Part shown: piece by piece, positions 1 through 5,965 of the stretch
Layout of the letters: every line of letters begins with the position of its first letter
How positions within the stretch are numbered: position 1 is the stretch's first letter
NCBI GenBank assembly: GCA_023453335.1
Contig: JAEXTU010000286.1
Coordinates: 1-8,296 of the forward strand
Length of the DNA stretch: 8,296 nt
Direction of reading: 5' to 3'
Origin: Pseudomonadota bacterium
GTDB taxonomy: Bacteria; Desulfobacterota; Desulfovibrionia; Desulfovibrionales; Desulfovibrionaceae
Notes under the pieces: model-generated
What the model was told of the DNA's origin: nothing
The model's database searches: none
The model's input: only the letters and a program-made list of their open reading frames with translations
Position numbers and translations under genes: made by a program

Positions 1-1
1 G

Positions 2-289
2 GCCGCGCTCAAGCGCCTGGCCGCGTCGCACGGCCCGGCCGCGGCCCGGCGCAAGGGCATCTTCTACCAGGCCTTCATCGACAACGTGCACAAGTACGGC
101 CGGGTGCAGGAGATGGACCTCATGTTCCACTACTTCATGGCCATGCGCGACCCGCTCCTGCCCCTGCGCTTCACCCCGGTGGGCATGAAGCTCCTGGCCA
201 AGGGCAAGCTGCACCCGCCGGACGGGCGGCGCAAGGGCGTGCTGGACGACCTCTTCGCCCGGGTGCGGGAACTGGAGGGAAACCCATGA
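2..289 (+). CDS. hdrC: HdrC-like heterodisulfide reductase subunit C, C-terminal part (5' end outside window)
   Basis: The frame is open from the window edge and gives 95 residues before TGA, so the start lies upstream. The piece matches the C-terminal helical region of HdrC-type ferredoxin subunits: a segment reading FIDNVHKYGRVQEMDLM (residues 24-40 of the fragment), then a helix with FHYFMAMRDPLLPLRF, then a GMKLLAKGKL motif close to the end. In this family the N-terminal half carries two 4Fe-4S clusters that pass electrons to HdrB; that half is not visible here. The stop codon overlaps the next start (ATGA at 286-289), which is typical of translationally coupled hdrC-hdrB pairs. A GTG at 86 could be read as a start but would cut the conserved segment, so I treat this as a partial gene. 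The family call rests on the conserved motifs and the adjacent hdrB; the exact subtype cannot be told. Confidence 0.78.
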   Translation, partial: AALKRLAASHGPAAARRKGIFYQAFIDNVHKYGRVQEMDLMFHYFMAMRDPLLPLRFTPVGMKLLAKGKLHPPDGRRKGVLDDLFARVRELEGNP

Positions 290-1200
290 GCTACGCCTAC
301 TACCCTGGCTGCTCCCTAACCGAGAGCGCCCAGGAATACGACGTGTCCACCCGGCTGGTGTTCGAGCGCCTCTGCCTGGGCCTGGCCGAGATCGAGGACT
401 GGACCTGCTGCGGGGCCTCGGCCGTGGACGCGGTGAGCGGGCTCCTGGCCCTGGCCCTGCCCGCCCGCAACCTGGGCCTGGCCGCCCGGCAATTCCCGGG
501 CAAGGACGTGCTGGCCCCGTGCAGCGCCTGCTACCTCAACCACCTGCGGGTGCAGGAGATGACCCGACACGACCGCACGCTGGCCCACACCGTGAATGCG
601 GCCATCGCCGGCGAAGGGCTGGCCCTGGACCCCGGGGTGCGGGTGCGCCACCTCCTGGACGTTCTCAGCAACGACGTGGGGCCGGAACGCATCGCCAAGG
701 CGGTGCTCATGCCCCTCACCGGCCTCACCGTGGCCCCTTACTACGGCTGCCAGGCCCTGCGGCCCTATCCAGTGTTCGACGACCCGGAGCGGCCCAGCAG
801 TATGGACCGCATCCTCACCGCCCTGGGCGCCACGGTGCTGGACTGGGACAAGCGGGCGACGTGCTGCGGGGCCTCGCTCATGGCCACCGACCAGCACACC
901 GCCCTGCGCGCGGTGGCGGGGATCCTCTCCGCCGCGGCCGAGGCCGACTGCGTGGCCACGGTCTGCCCGCTCTGCTCCATGAACCTGGAGGCCTACCAGA
1001 AGCAGGCGCTCCGGGGCCGGGACGCGGCCCGGGAAGTGGCCGTGGTCTATCTCCCCCAGCTCATGGGCCTGGCCATGGGCATGGGCAACGACGACGTGCT
1101 CCTGTCCAAGAACCTGGCGCTCACCGAACGGCTGAACGCGGCCCTGGACAGGAACAGCCGGCACGCGAACGTCGCGAGCTGGAGGTCTGACAACCACTGA
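286..1200 (+). CDS. hdrB: HdrB-like heterodisulfide reductase subunit B (tandem CCG domains)
   Basis: This 304-residue cytosolic protein has two cysteine-rich CCG domains, the signature of HdrB. Domain 1 has C9, C41-C42-G43 and C79/C82 (C-x31-CCG-x35-CxxC). Domain 2 has C155, C193-C194-G195 and C227/C230 (C-x37-CCG-x31-CxxC). In methanogen HdrB these domains hold two noncubane [4Fe-4S] clusters that cleave the CoM-S-S-CoB disulfide. Sulfate reducers lack those coenzymes, so the native substrate is probably another disulfide or thiol pair such as DsrC; that is inference. The length is normal for the family and no cysteine of the two motifs is missing. The start is supported by a GGAGGG ribosome site at about 274-279 and the ATGA overlap with hdrC. 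About 40 residues after the last cysteine motif (from 260) form a polar tail that is probably not catalytic. The partner HdrA (FAD, bifurcating) is not in the window. Confidence 0.85.
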   Translation: MSYAYYPGCSLTESAQEYDVSTRLVFERLCLGLAEIEDWTCCGASAVDAVSGLLALALPARNLGLAARQFPGKDVLAPCSACYLNHLRVQEMTRHDRTLAHTVNAAIAGEGLALDPGVRVRHLLDVLSNDVGPERIAKAVLMPLTGLTVAPYYGCQALRPYPVFDDPERPSSMDRILTALGATVLDWDKRATCCGASLMATDQHTALRAVAGILSAAAEADCVATVCPLCSMNLEAYQKQALRGRDAAREVAVVYLPQLMGLAMGMGNDDVLLSKNLALTERLNAALDRNSRHANVASWRSDNH

Positions 1201-1214
1201 AGGAGGGTGTCGCC

Positions 1215-2150
1215 ATGTTCAAGGACATCATCATCGCGGTGACGCCGTCGGAAGTCTGCGACTGTGCCGCGGACACGGCCTTCGGCTTCGCCCAGCGCTT
1301 CGACGCCAGGCTGAACCTGGTCCACGTGGTGGGGCTCGGCCAGGGCTGGGGCCACATGGAGCACCTGGAGGCCGACGGCACCACCGAACGCATCAAGCGG
1401 GACATCGCCGAGTTCTACAAGGACAAGCTCAAGGGCGTCGAGAACTTCAAGATCACGGTGATCCCGGGCATCCCGCACAACGAGATCCTGCGCATCGCCC
1501 GCACGGACAACGCGGACCTCATCATCATGGGGCCGCACACCAAGGAGTACGAGGAGCGCCGCGCCAAGATGTGGGGCATGGCCGGCTCAACCCTGGAGCG
1601 GGTGTCCCAGAAGGCCCGCTGCCCGGTGATGATCGTGACCAAGCAGACCCCCTACGGCGAGCAGAGCTTCAAGAACTTGGTGGTGGCCACCGACTTCTCG
1701 GACCAGTCCGAGTGCGCGGTGGGCTACGGCGCGCAGATGGCCCGGCACTACAAGTCCACGCTCACCATCTTCCACTGCCTGGAGGAGAGCGACCTGTCCC
1801 AGCCCGAGTTCATCCGCCGTTCCGAGGCGGCCAAGGAGCGCATGCGCTCCCAGTTCGAACCGCTCATCCGCGGGCTCAAGACCGTGGAGTTCGAGGCCTT
1901 CGAGGGCAAGCCGGCCATGGAGATCCTCAAGCTCTCCCGCATGCGCCAAGCCGGCCTGGTGCTCATGGCCCACCACTCCACCGAGCGCGACCCGGAGAAG
2001 GCCTACCTGGGCTCGGTGGTGGCCCAGGTGGCGCTGAACTCCACCTGCCCGACCATGAGCATCAACCGCCACTTCGATCTGCGCTGCGGCATGATGTACG
2101 ACCAGTCCGGCGGCGTGGTGGAAAAGGAGAAGGTGGCCGCCACCGCCTAA
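1215..2150 (+). CDS. Universal stress protein, two tandem UspA domains
   Basis: This 311-residue protein contains two Usp folds. Domain 1 spans roughly residues 1-143, opening with MFKDIIIAVTPS and ending CPVMIVTK. Domain 2 spans about 152-286, opening with FKNLVVATDFSDQSE and ending CPTMSINR. Both show the typical alternating strands and helices, including LIIMG (102-106) and LVLMA (248-252). Usp proteins are cytosolic dimers, many binding ATP through GxxG-x9-G(S/T). Here domain 1 keeps G106 and G124-S125 with a longer spacing, and domain 2 has A-H-H-S where GxxG is expected but keeps G266-S267, so nucleotide binding may be altered. A tail of about 25 residues follows domain 2. The start follows a strong AAGGAGG at 1200-1206, whose first base is the last base of the hdrB stop codon; the 14-bp gap implies one operon with hdrB. 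Its role beside redox genes is unknown; a stress-responsive or nucleotide-sensing accessory is a guess. Confidence 0.9.
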   Translation: MFKDIIIAVTPSEVCDCAADTAFGFAQRFDARLNLVHVVGLGQGWGHMEHLEADGTTERIKRDIAEFYKDKLKGVENFKITVIPGIPHNEILRIARTDNADLIIMGPHTKEYEERRAKMWGMAGSTLERVSQKARCPVMIVTKQTPYGEQSFKNLVVATDFSDQSECAVGYGAQMARHYKSTLTIFHCLEESDLSQPEFIRRSEAAKERMRSQFEPLIRGLKTVEFEAFEGKPAMEILKLSRMRQAGLVLMAHHSTERDPEKAYLGSVVAQVALNSTCPTMSINRHFDLRCGMMYDQSGGVVEKEKVAATA

Positions 2151-2162
2151 CCCGAGCCGAAC

Positions 2163-2190
2163 GCCCGGCCGGGGACCGCCCTGGCCGGGC
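2163..2190 (+). promoter_or_regulatory. Intercistronic GC-rich hairpin between the usp and TmcB-like genes
   Basis: GCCCGGCC (2163-2170) and GGCCGGGC (2183-2190) are perfect inverted repeats. The inner bases extend the stem by three more G-C pairs and one G-U, giving about 12 bp closed by an ACCG tetraloop at 2175-2178. No T-run follows, so it is not a classical terminator. It ends 15 bases before the next start codon, whose only ribosome-site candidate is GGGGG at 2195-2199. It may stabilise the upstream transcript end, or tune translation or partial termination into the downstream gene; this is inference. Confidence 0.5.
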
Positions 2191-2205
2191 CCACGGGGGC
2201 ACGCC

Positions 2206-3522
2206 ATGACCACGGTGACGCCGCGGGACCTGCCCGCGGAAATCAAGGACCGCTTCGCCAAGTACGACCTCTCCGCCTGTTTCGCCTGCGGGGCCTGCGT
2301 GAGCGGCTGCCCCATCAGCGACATGGAGGGCATGGAGGGCTGGAACACCCGCAAGGTCGTGCGCATGCTCAACCTGGGCCTGGTGCAGGAGGTGGCGGAC
2401 TCCAGGTTCCCCTGGGTCTGCACCGGCTGCGGCCGCTGCGCCCACGCCTGCCCCATGCACATCGACATCGTGCCGGCCCTGGCCCACATGAAGCACCTGC
2501 GGCCCCGCGACCAGGTGCCGGGCATCCTGCACAAGGGCGTGGAGCGGGTGCTGGCCTCGGGCAACAACATGGACATCCCCCAGGCCGACTACCTCCAGAC
2601 CCTGGCCGAGGTGGGCAAGGAGCGGGCCGAGGAGGAGTGCCCGGGCTTCTACGTGCCCGTGGACAAGCCCGGCGCGGACCTCCTCTTCTTCCCCAACTCC
2701 AAGGAGATCTACGGCGACTTCGAGGACATGAAGTGGTGGTGGAAGATCTTCTACGCGGCCGGGGCCAACTGGACCGTGCCCTCCAAGAACTGGGAGGCGG
2801 TGGACTGGGGCCTGTTCACCGGCAACTACGACGCCACCCGCACCCTGGCCCGGCGCAAGATGGACATCCAGCGCCAGCTGGGGGTGGGCCGCATGATCAT
2901 GCCCGACTGCGGGGGCGGGTCCTACGGCTGCCGCACCGGCATGAAGCTGTGCGCCCAGGAGAACCCCGAGGACAAGGTGAGTTTCATCTACCTCTACGAC
3001 TACCTCAAGGAGATCCTGGAGCAGGGGCTCATCACCCTGGACAAGTCGGCCCACGCGGGCAAGACCTTCGTGTGGCACGACTCCTGTAAGCACGGCCGGG
3101 AGCTAGAGTACCACTATGGCAAGGCCTACTACGAGGAGGCCCGCTGGGTCCTGGACCAGTGCGTGGAGAGCCGGGTGGAGTTCTACCCCAACCGGGGCAA
3201 CAACTTCTGCTGCGGCGCGGGCGGCGGCAACTGGCCCATGCCCTACGAGAAGGAGAGCGCCCACCACGGCCGGTTCAAGTACGAGCAGATCGTGCGCTCG
3301 GGGGCCAACGTGGTGGCCGTGGGCTGCTCCAACTGCCGCGACCAGATGATGAAGCGCATCCCCAAGTTCTTCAAGGACTACAAGTACGAGGTGAAGTACC
3401 TCTGGCAGATCGTGGCCGAGGCCCTGGTGCTGCCCGAGAAGAGCCCCGCGGAGATCGCCCGCCTGGAGGCCGAGGGTGCGGCCCAGTGGGAGGCCCTGGG
3501 CGTGGAGTTCGAGGATATCTAG
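2206..3522 (+). CDS. 4Fe-4S and CCG-domain iron-sulfur protein, TmcB/HdrD-like
   Basis: This 438-residue protein has no membrane segment. Near the N-terminus are two classical 4Fe-4S motifs: C25-xx-C28-xx-C31-xxx-C35-P and C72-xx-C75-xx-C78-xxx-C82-P. Two CCG-type domains follow. The first (about 157-260) is degenerate: the CCG position appears to read LFTG (203-206), and only C235 and C242 remain, in PDCGGGSYGC. The second (about 287-385) is complete: C294-x40-C335-C336-G337-x36-C374-xx-C377, so one noncubane cluster site is predicted. This architecture is shared by HdrD, DsrK, GlpC and TmcB. The layout and length fit TmcB of Desulfovibrio best, but neither a TmcA-type cytochrome c3 nor the membrane subunit TmcC is next to it, so I give no symbol. 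It lies 55 bp after usp and may be cotranscribed. The start has only a GGGGG ribosome site, weaker than its neighbours. A probable role is electron transfer to or from a thiol/disulfide or quinol partner. Confidence 0.82.
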   Translation: MTTVTPRDLPAEIKDRFAKYDLSACFACGACVSGCPISDMEGMEGWNTRKVVRMLNLGLVQEVADSRFPWVCTGCGRCAHACPMHIDIVPALAHMKHLRPRDQVPGILHKGVERVLASGNNMDIPQADYLQTLAEVGKERAEEECPGFYVPVDKPGADLLFFPNSKEIYGDFEDMKWWWKIFYAAGANWTVPSKNWEAVDWGLFTGNYDATRTLARRKMDIQRQLGVGRMIMPDCGGGSYGCRTGMKLCAQENPEDKVSFIYLYDYLKEILEQGLITLDKSAHAGKTFVWHDSCKHGRELEYHYGKAYYEEARWVLDQCVESRVEFYPNRGNNFCCGAGGGNWPMPYEKESAHHGRFKYEQIVRSGANVVAVGCSNCRDQMMKRIPKFFKDYKYEVKYLWQIVAEALVLPEKSPAEIARLEAEGAAQWEALGVEFEDI

Positions 3523-3752
3523 CTCTCCTCCTCCGCGGACGGGGTTTGCAGGCTGCGCCAGCAACTATCGCAGGTGTAGACCGCGGCCAGGGGATTGTGG
3601 CCGAGCAGCCGGTCCTTGACCGCCAGCACCGTGACTGGGGCCGTTGTGTGCTTGATGAACAGGGAGTCGTGCCCCGCGCACAGGCCCAGGATCACGTTGA
3701 GTCCGGCCCCGGATCCGTTGAGGAGCATGGCCTGGAATACCAGATTGCGCAT
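3519..3752 (-). pseudogene. C-terminal remnant of a DUF1847 family gene
   Basis: The minus strand encodes a stretch strongly like the C-terminal third of DUF1847 proteins: FQAMLLNGSGAGLNVILGLC, then AGHDSLF, then APVTVLAVKDRLLGHNPLAAVY. Family members, from memory, are about 200 residues or more and carry a cysteine-rich N-terminal metal-binding region and a CNP motif just before the QA-LLN segment. Here that point reads MRNLVFQAM, so the cysteine is replaced by Arg, and nothing DUF1847-like can be read upstream in any minus frame before the AT-rich promoter region. The frame stays open to 4064 but without resemblance and across the chemoreceptor gene. The first in-frame ATG at the homology is at 3752, giving 77 codons, with only a weak AAGAG before it. 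I read it as a 5'-truncated or internally deleted gene. A short expressed derivative is possible because a good promoter lies just upstream. The stop codon shares CTAG with the convergent gene. Confidence 0.7.
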
Positions 3753-3799
3753 TTGCTCTTGGGCATTCCCGGGGGCATCGGTATACGCCTCAATATTAT

Positions 3800-3829
3800 T
3801 ATATAGTTTTCCTTTTGCCGGATTGTCAA
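3800..3829 (-). promoter_or_regulatory. Sigma-70-type promoter reading toward the DUF1847 remnant
   Basis: On the minus strand a perfect -35 TTGACA (complement of 3824-3829) is followed by an 18-base spacer and a TATATA -10 (complement of 3800-3805). An overlapping TATAAT lies at 3798-3803 with a 20-base spacer. The AT-rich block contrasts sharply with the GC-rich surroundings. The predicted start near 3792 would give a short leader before the DUF1847-like frame. The -35 lies within an inverted repeat, so a repressor could cover it. Confidence 0.6.
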
Positions 3830-3850
3830 GCAAGCCTCGCTGCTTGACGA
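3823..3850. repeat. Operator-like inverted repeat upstream of the chemoreceptor gene
   Basis: GTCAAGCA (3825-3832) and TGCTTGAC (3841-3848) form a perfect 8-bp dyad with an 8-base centre. Including flanks, TTGTCAAGCA/TGCTTGACGA is a 10-bp arm with one mismatch. It covers the -35 of the minus-strand promoter, and its right arm lies 50 bp upstream of the chemoreceptor start. No T-run follows on either strand, so a protein-binding site is more likely than a terminator. Confidence 0.45.
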
Positions 3851-3897
3851 CACACCCGACTTGGCGTTTCTTCCTACAATCCAGGTAGGAGGAAACC

Positions 3898-5517
3898 ATG
3901 CCCCAGGCACAGACCATCCGCAGTTCCGCAGGAACAATCGGCATTCTCGGCGGCGGCCTCTGCATCCTGTTCTCCGGCGCCTTCTGGTTGGGCAACGTAT
4001 GGGCCTGGGCCACGGCCCTGGCCGTGGGGTTGGCCGCCACCCTGGCCATCACCCGCTCCGCCACCGCTCCTCAAACCAAGCTGGCGGCCGGGCTGGACTA
4101 CCTCATGGCCCACCGCCGCGATTTCCTCTTCAAGGAGGTCGAGGCCTGGAAAGAGATCGGCCCGTTGGCGGCCCGGGTGGCCGAGGCCGTCATCTACAAC
4201 CTGCACCGCCGCGAGTACTACCGGGGCGCGGTCCAGGCCGTGGGCAGCCCCTTCCTGCTCTGCGACCGGGAGGGCGTCATCACCCACGCCAGCAATTCGC
4301 TCATGGAGCTCTTGCACAAATCGGACAAGGACGTGCTGGGCCGCACCGTGGGCGAGGCTTTCTACGGCAAGGGCAGCGACGCCCTCACCACCAACGCCAT
4401 GCACTCCCGTTCCCGCCTGGCCGAGGAGAAGAGCCTCACCCTCTGGGACGGAAGAACCCTGGACGCCTTCGTGTACGTCGACTGCATCCGCAGCGTGACC
4501 GGCGAAACCCTGGGCGCGGTGCTCTCCCTGGTGGACCTGGCCCTGGTCAAGGAACAGCAGCGCCGGCTGGAGCAGCAGCAGGGGGAGATGCGCAGCCTGG
4601 GTGAGAGCATCAACGAGGTGGCCCAGCGGGTGGCCTCGGCAGCCGAAGAGCTGTCGGCCTCGGCCGACGAGTCGGCCCAGGGCGCGCACCGCCAGAAGGG
4701 CCAGACCGACTCCGTGGTCAACGCCATGGAGCAGATGGCGTCCACGGTCATGAACGTGGCCGAAAACGCCAACGCCGCCTCCCAGGCCTCGGAGTCCGCC
4801 GGGTCCTCGGCCCAGGGCGGGGTGAGCCTGGTCAAGGAGGCGGTGGGGATCATCAACCTGGCGGCCGAGTCCACCGGCAAGCTCGCCACGGTGCTCACCC
4901 AGCTCGACGCCCAGGCCGCGGAGATCGACAGGATCATCAACGTCATCAACGACATCGCGGACCAGACCAACCTGCTGGCGCTTAACGCGGCCATCGAGGC
5001 GGCCCGCGCCGGCGACGCCGGCCGGGGATTCGCGGTGGTGGCCGACGAAGTGCGCAAGCTGGCCGAGAAGACCATGACCGCCACCAAGGAGGTGGAGAAC
5101 TCCATCCGCGAGGTGCAGGAGCGCTCCCGCCACGCGGTGGCGGTCATGCGCGAAACCGAGAACCAGGTGCACGAGGGCGCGGCCAAGTCCACCCTGACCG
5201 GCGAGGCGCTGGAGGACATCCTGCGCCGCATCGAGGACGTGAATCAGCGGGTTTCCCAGATCGCCACCGCCGCTGGGCAGCAGGCCAAGGCCGCCGAGGA
5301 CGTGAACAGCAGCGTGGCGGACATCGCCTCGGTGGCCGCCGCGGCGGAGGAGGGCTCATCCCAGGCAGCGGATGCGGCCCGGGACCTGGCCCAGCTCTCC
5401 CACGAGCTGCTCACCCTCTCCTCCCACTTCACCGGCTCCCAGGGGGAGTCCCGGCCCGGATCCGGCAAGGCCACGCCGGGTGCAAAGGGCGCGCCCCGGC
5501 GCGGGAAGTCCGCCTGA
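3898..5517 (+). CDS. Methyl-accepting chemotaxis protein, PAS-containing, no periplasmic domain
   Basis: This 539-residue inner-membrane chemoreceptor signals to CheA/CheW. Two hydrophobic segments (about 12-31 and 35-52) are separated by only a few residues, so almost nothing faces the periplasm. A cytosolic PAS domain follows at about 107-215 (SPFLLCDREGVITHASNSLM at its start, ending in LGAVLSLVDLAL). A coiled coil starts near 217. The MA signalling domain runs to about 510, with the conserved hairpin tip from INDIADQTNLLALNAAIEAA (349-368) through RGFAVVADEVRKLAEKT (376-392). The ligand or redox cue must be sensed in the cytoplasm, perhaps with a PAS cofactor; no cofactor is visible from sequence. 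The C-terminus is a Gly/Pro/Arg/Lys tail with no NWETF-type CheR/CheB docking pentapeptide. The start is fixed by an excellent AGGTAGGAGG site at 3883-3892. No HAMP domain is evident between TM2 and PAS. It is monocistronic as far as seen. Confidence 0.93.
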   Translation: MPQAQTIRSSAGTIGILGGGLCILFSGAFWLGNVWAWATALAVGLAATLAITRSATAPQTKLAAGLDYLMAHRRDFLFKEVEAWKEIGPLAARVAEAVIYNLHRREYYRGAVQAVGSPFLLCDREGVITHASNSLMELLHKSDKDVLGRTVGEAFYGKGSDALTTNAMHSRSRLAEEKSLTLWDGRTLDAFVYVDCIRSVTGETLGAVLSLVDLALVKEQQRRLEQQQGEMRSLGESINEVAQRVASAAEELSASADESAQGAHRQKGQTDSVVNAMEQMASTVMNVAENANAASQASESAGSSAQGGVSLVKEAVGIINLAAESTGKLATVLTQLDAQAAEIDRIINVINDIADQTNLLALNAAIEAARAGDAGRGFAVVADEVRKLAEKTMTATKEVENSIREVQERSRHAVAVMRETENQVHEGAAKSTLTGEALEDILRRIEDVNQRVSQIATAAGQQAKAAEDVNSSVADIASVAAAAEEGSSQAADAARDLAQLSHELLTLSSHFTGSQGESRPGSGKATPGAKGAPRRGKSA

Positions 5518-5562
5518 GCCGGGCCGACGCCGCGCGACGCTGGGGCAAAGGAGGAGCGGTCC

Positions 5563-5865
5563 CTACTTTTCCGACTCCTCCCCCACCCCCTCCAGAAGCT
5601 CCCGGGCCAGGCCGCCATCGTTCTGGCCCAGATACTCGCCCACGTCGTCGAGGCTGTTGAAGTGGAGGAAATGGTTGCCGGTCAGGAGCACGGTGCGGGT
5701 GTCCAGCACCAGCACGTAGCGGCTCTCGGCCGTGCGGTACAGGCTGATTGTGCGCAAGGTGCTGCGGCGCTCGTCCAGGGGCTCCTCGCGCACCACGCGG
5801 GAGACCAGCTCGCCCTCGAACTGGTGCACGTTCCCCCCCGGCATCTGCACGCTGACCGTGACCAT
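5563..5865 (-). CDS. Small protein of unknown function, 100 aa
   Basis: I do not recognise a family. The protein is soluble, with no signal peptide or membrane segment. It begins MVTVSVQMPGGNVHQFEGEL, and its middle reads like two or three beta strands (LRTISLYRT, SRYVLVLDTRTVLLTG at 47-63). An acidic helix-rich C-terminus (LDDVGEYLG, LARELLEGVGEESEK) follows. A good GGAGGGG ribosome site precedes the ATG at 5863-5865, and codon use is like its neighbours, so it is probably real. It is convergent with the chemoreceptor gene (45 bp apart, no obvious terminator between). It lies downstream of the terminator that closes the minus-strand unit to its right, so it either has its own promoter or depends on read-through. 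A PilZ-like or small regulatory fold was considered, but no motif supports it. Confidence 0.72.
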   Translation of the reverse strand: MVTVSVQMPGGNVHQFEGELVSRVVREEPLDERRSTLRTISLYRTAESRYVLVLDTRTVLLTGNHFLHFNSLDDVGEYLGQNDGGLARELLEGVGEESEK

Positions 5866-5908
5866 GGCCCCTCCGGCCCCTCTGTGCCCTAACCCCCTTA
5901 TGCCATAG

Positions 5909-5941
5909 AAAAAAATAGGGCGGAAGGCTCGCCTTCCGCCC
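5909..5941 (-). terminator. Rho-independent terminator of the minus-strand signalling operon
   Basis: GGGCGGAAGGC (5918-5928) and GCCTTCCGCCC (5931-5941) are a perfect 11-bp inverted repeat with TC between the arms; the innermost pair probably opens to make a tetraloop. Read on the minus strand, the hairpin is followed by TATTTTTTTC. It begins 25 bases after the stop codon of the 142-aa membrane protein gene, so it ends that transcript. On the plus strand there is no T-run. Confidence 0.9.
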
Positions 5942-5965
5942 GAGACAATACGCTGTAATTCTTGA

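Noticed and set aside
86..289. GTG at 86 as the start of a short 67-aa gene
   Set aside because: The frame is open to the window edge and the conserved HdrC segment begins before the GTG; there is no ribosome site in front of it.
1587..2576. 329-codon minus-strand frame across the usp and TmcB-like genes
   Set aside because: It spans two well-supported plus-strand genes and has no recognisable motif; it is a compositional shadow.
2062..3093. 343-codon minus-strand frame opposite the TmcB-like gene
   Set aside because: Antisense to cysteine motifs that are clearly under selection; the translation is Val/Gly/His-rich with no domain.
3862..3877. Possible sigma-54 site (TTGGCG...)
   Set aside because: The -24 GG is present but the required GC at -12 is not at the right spacing.
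3844..3880. TTGACG and TACAAT as a plus-strand promoter for the chemoreceptor gene
   Set aside because: The boxes are 25 bases apart, and a start after TACAAT would fall inside the ribosome site, so this pair cannot work as a normal sigma-70 promoter.
3692..3937. 81-codon minus frame overlapping the DUF1847 remnant as a frameshifted continuation
   Set aside because: Its translation shows no DUF1847-like sequence, so the missing N-terminal part is not simply in a shifted frame.
3753..4064. Upstream extension of the DUF1847 frame to residue 1 at 4064
   Set aside because: No family similarity; it crosses the promoter and the start of the chemoreceptor gene and has no ribosome site at its ATGs.
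3874..5172. 432-codon open frame on the minus strand opposite the chemoreceptor gene
   Set aside because: High GC opens long antisense frames. The peptide is Gly/His/Leu/Val-rich low-quality sequence with no domain, while the plus strand encodes a textbook MA domain.
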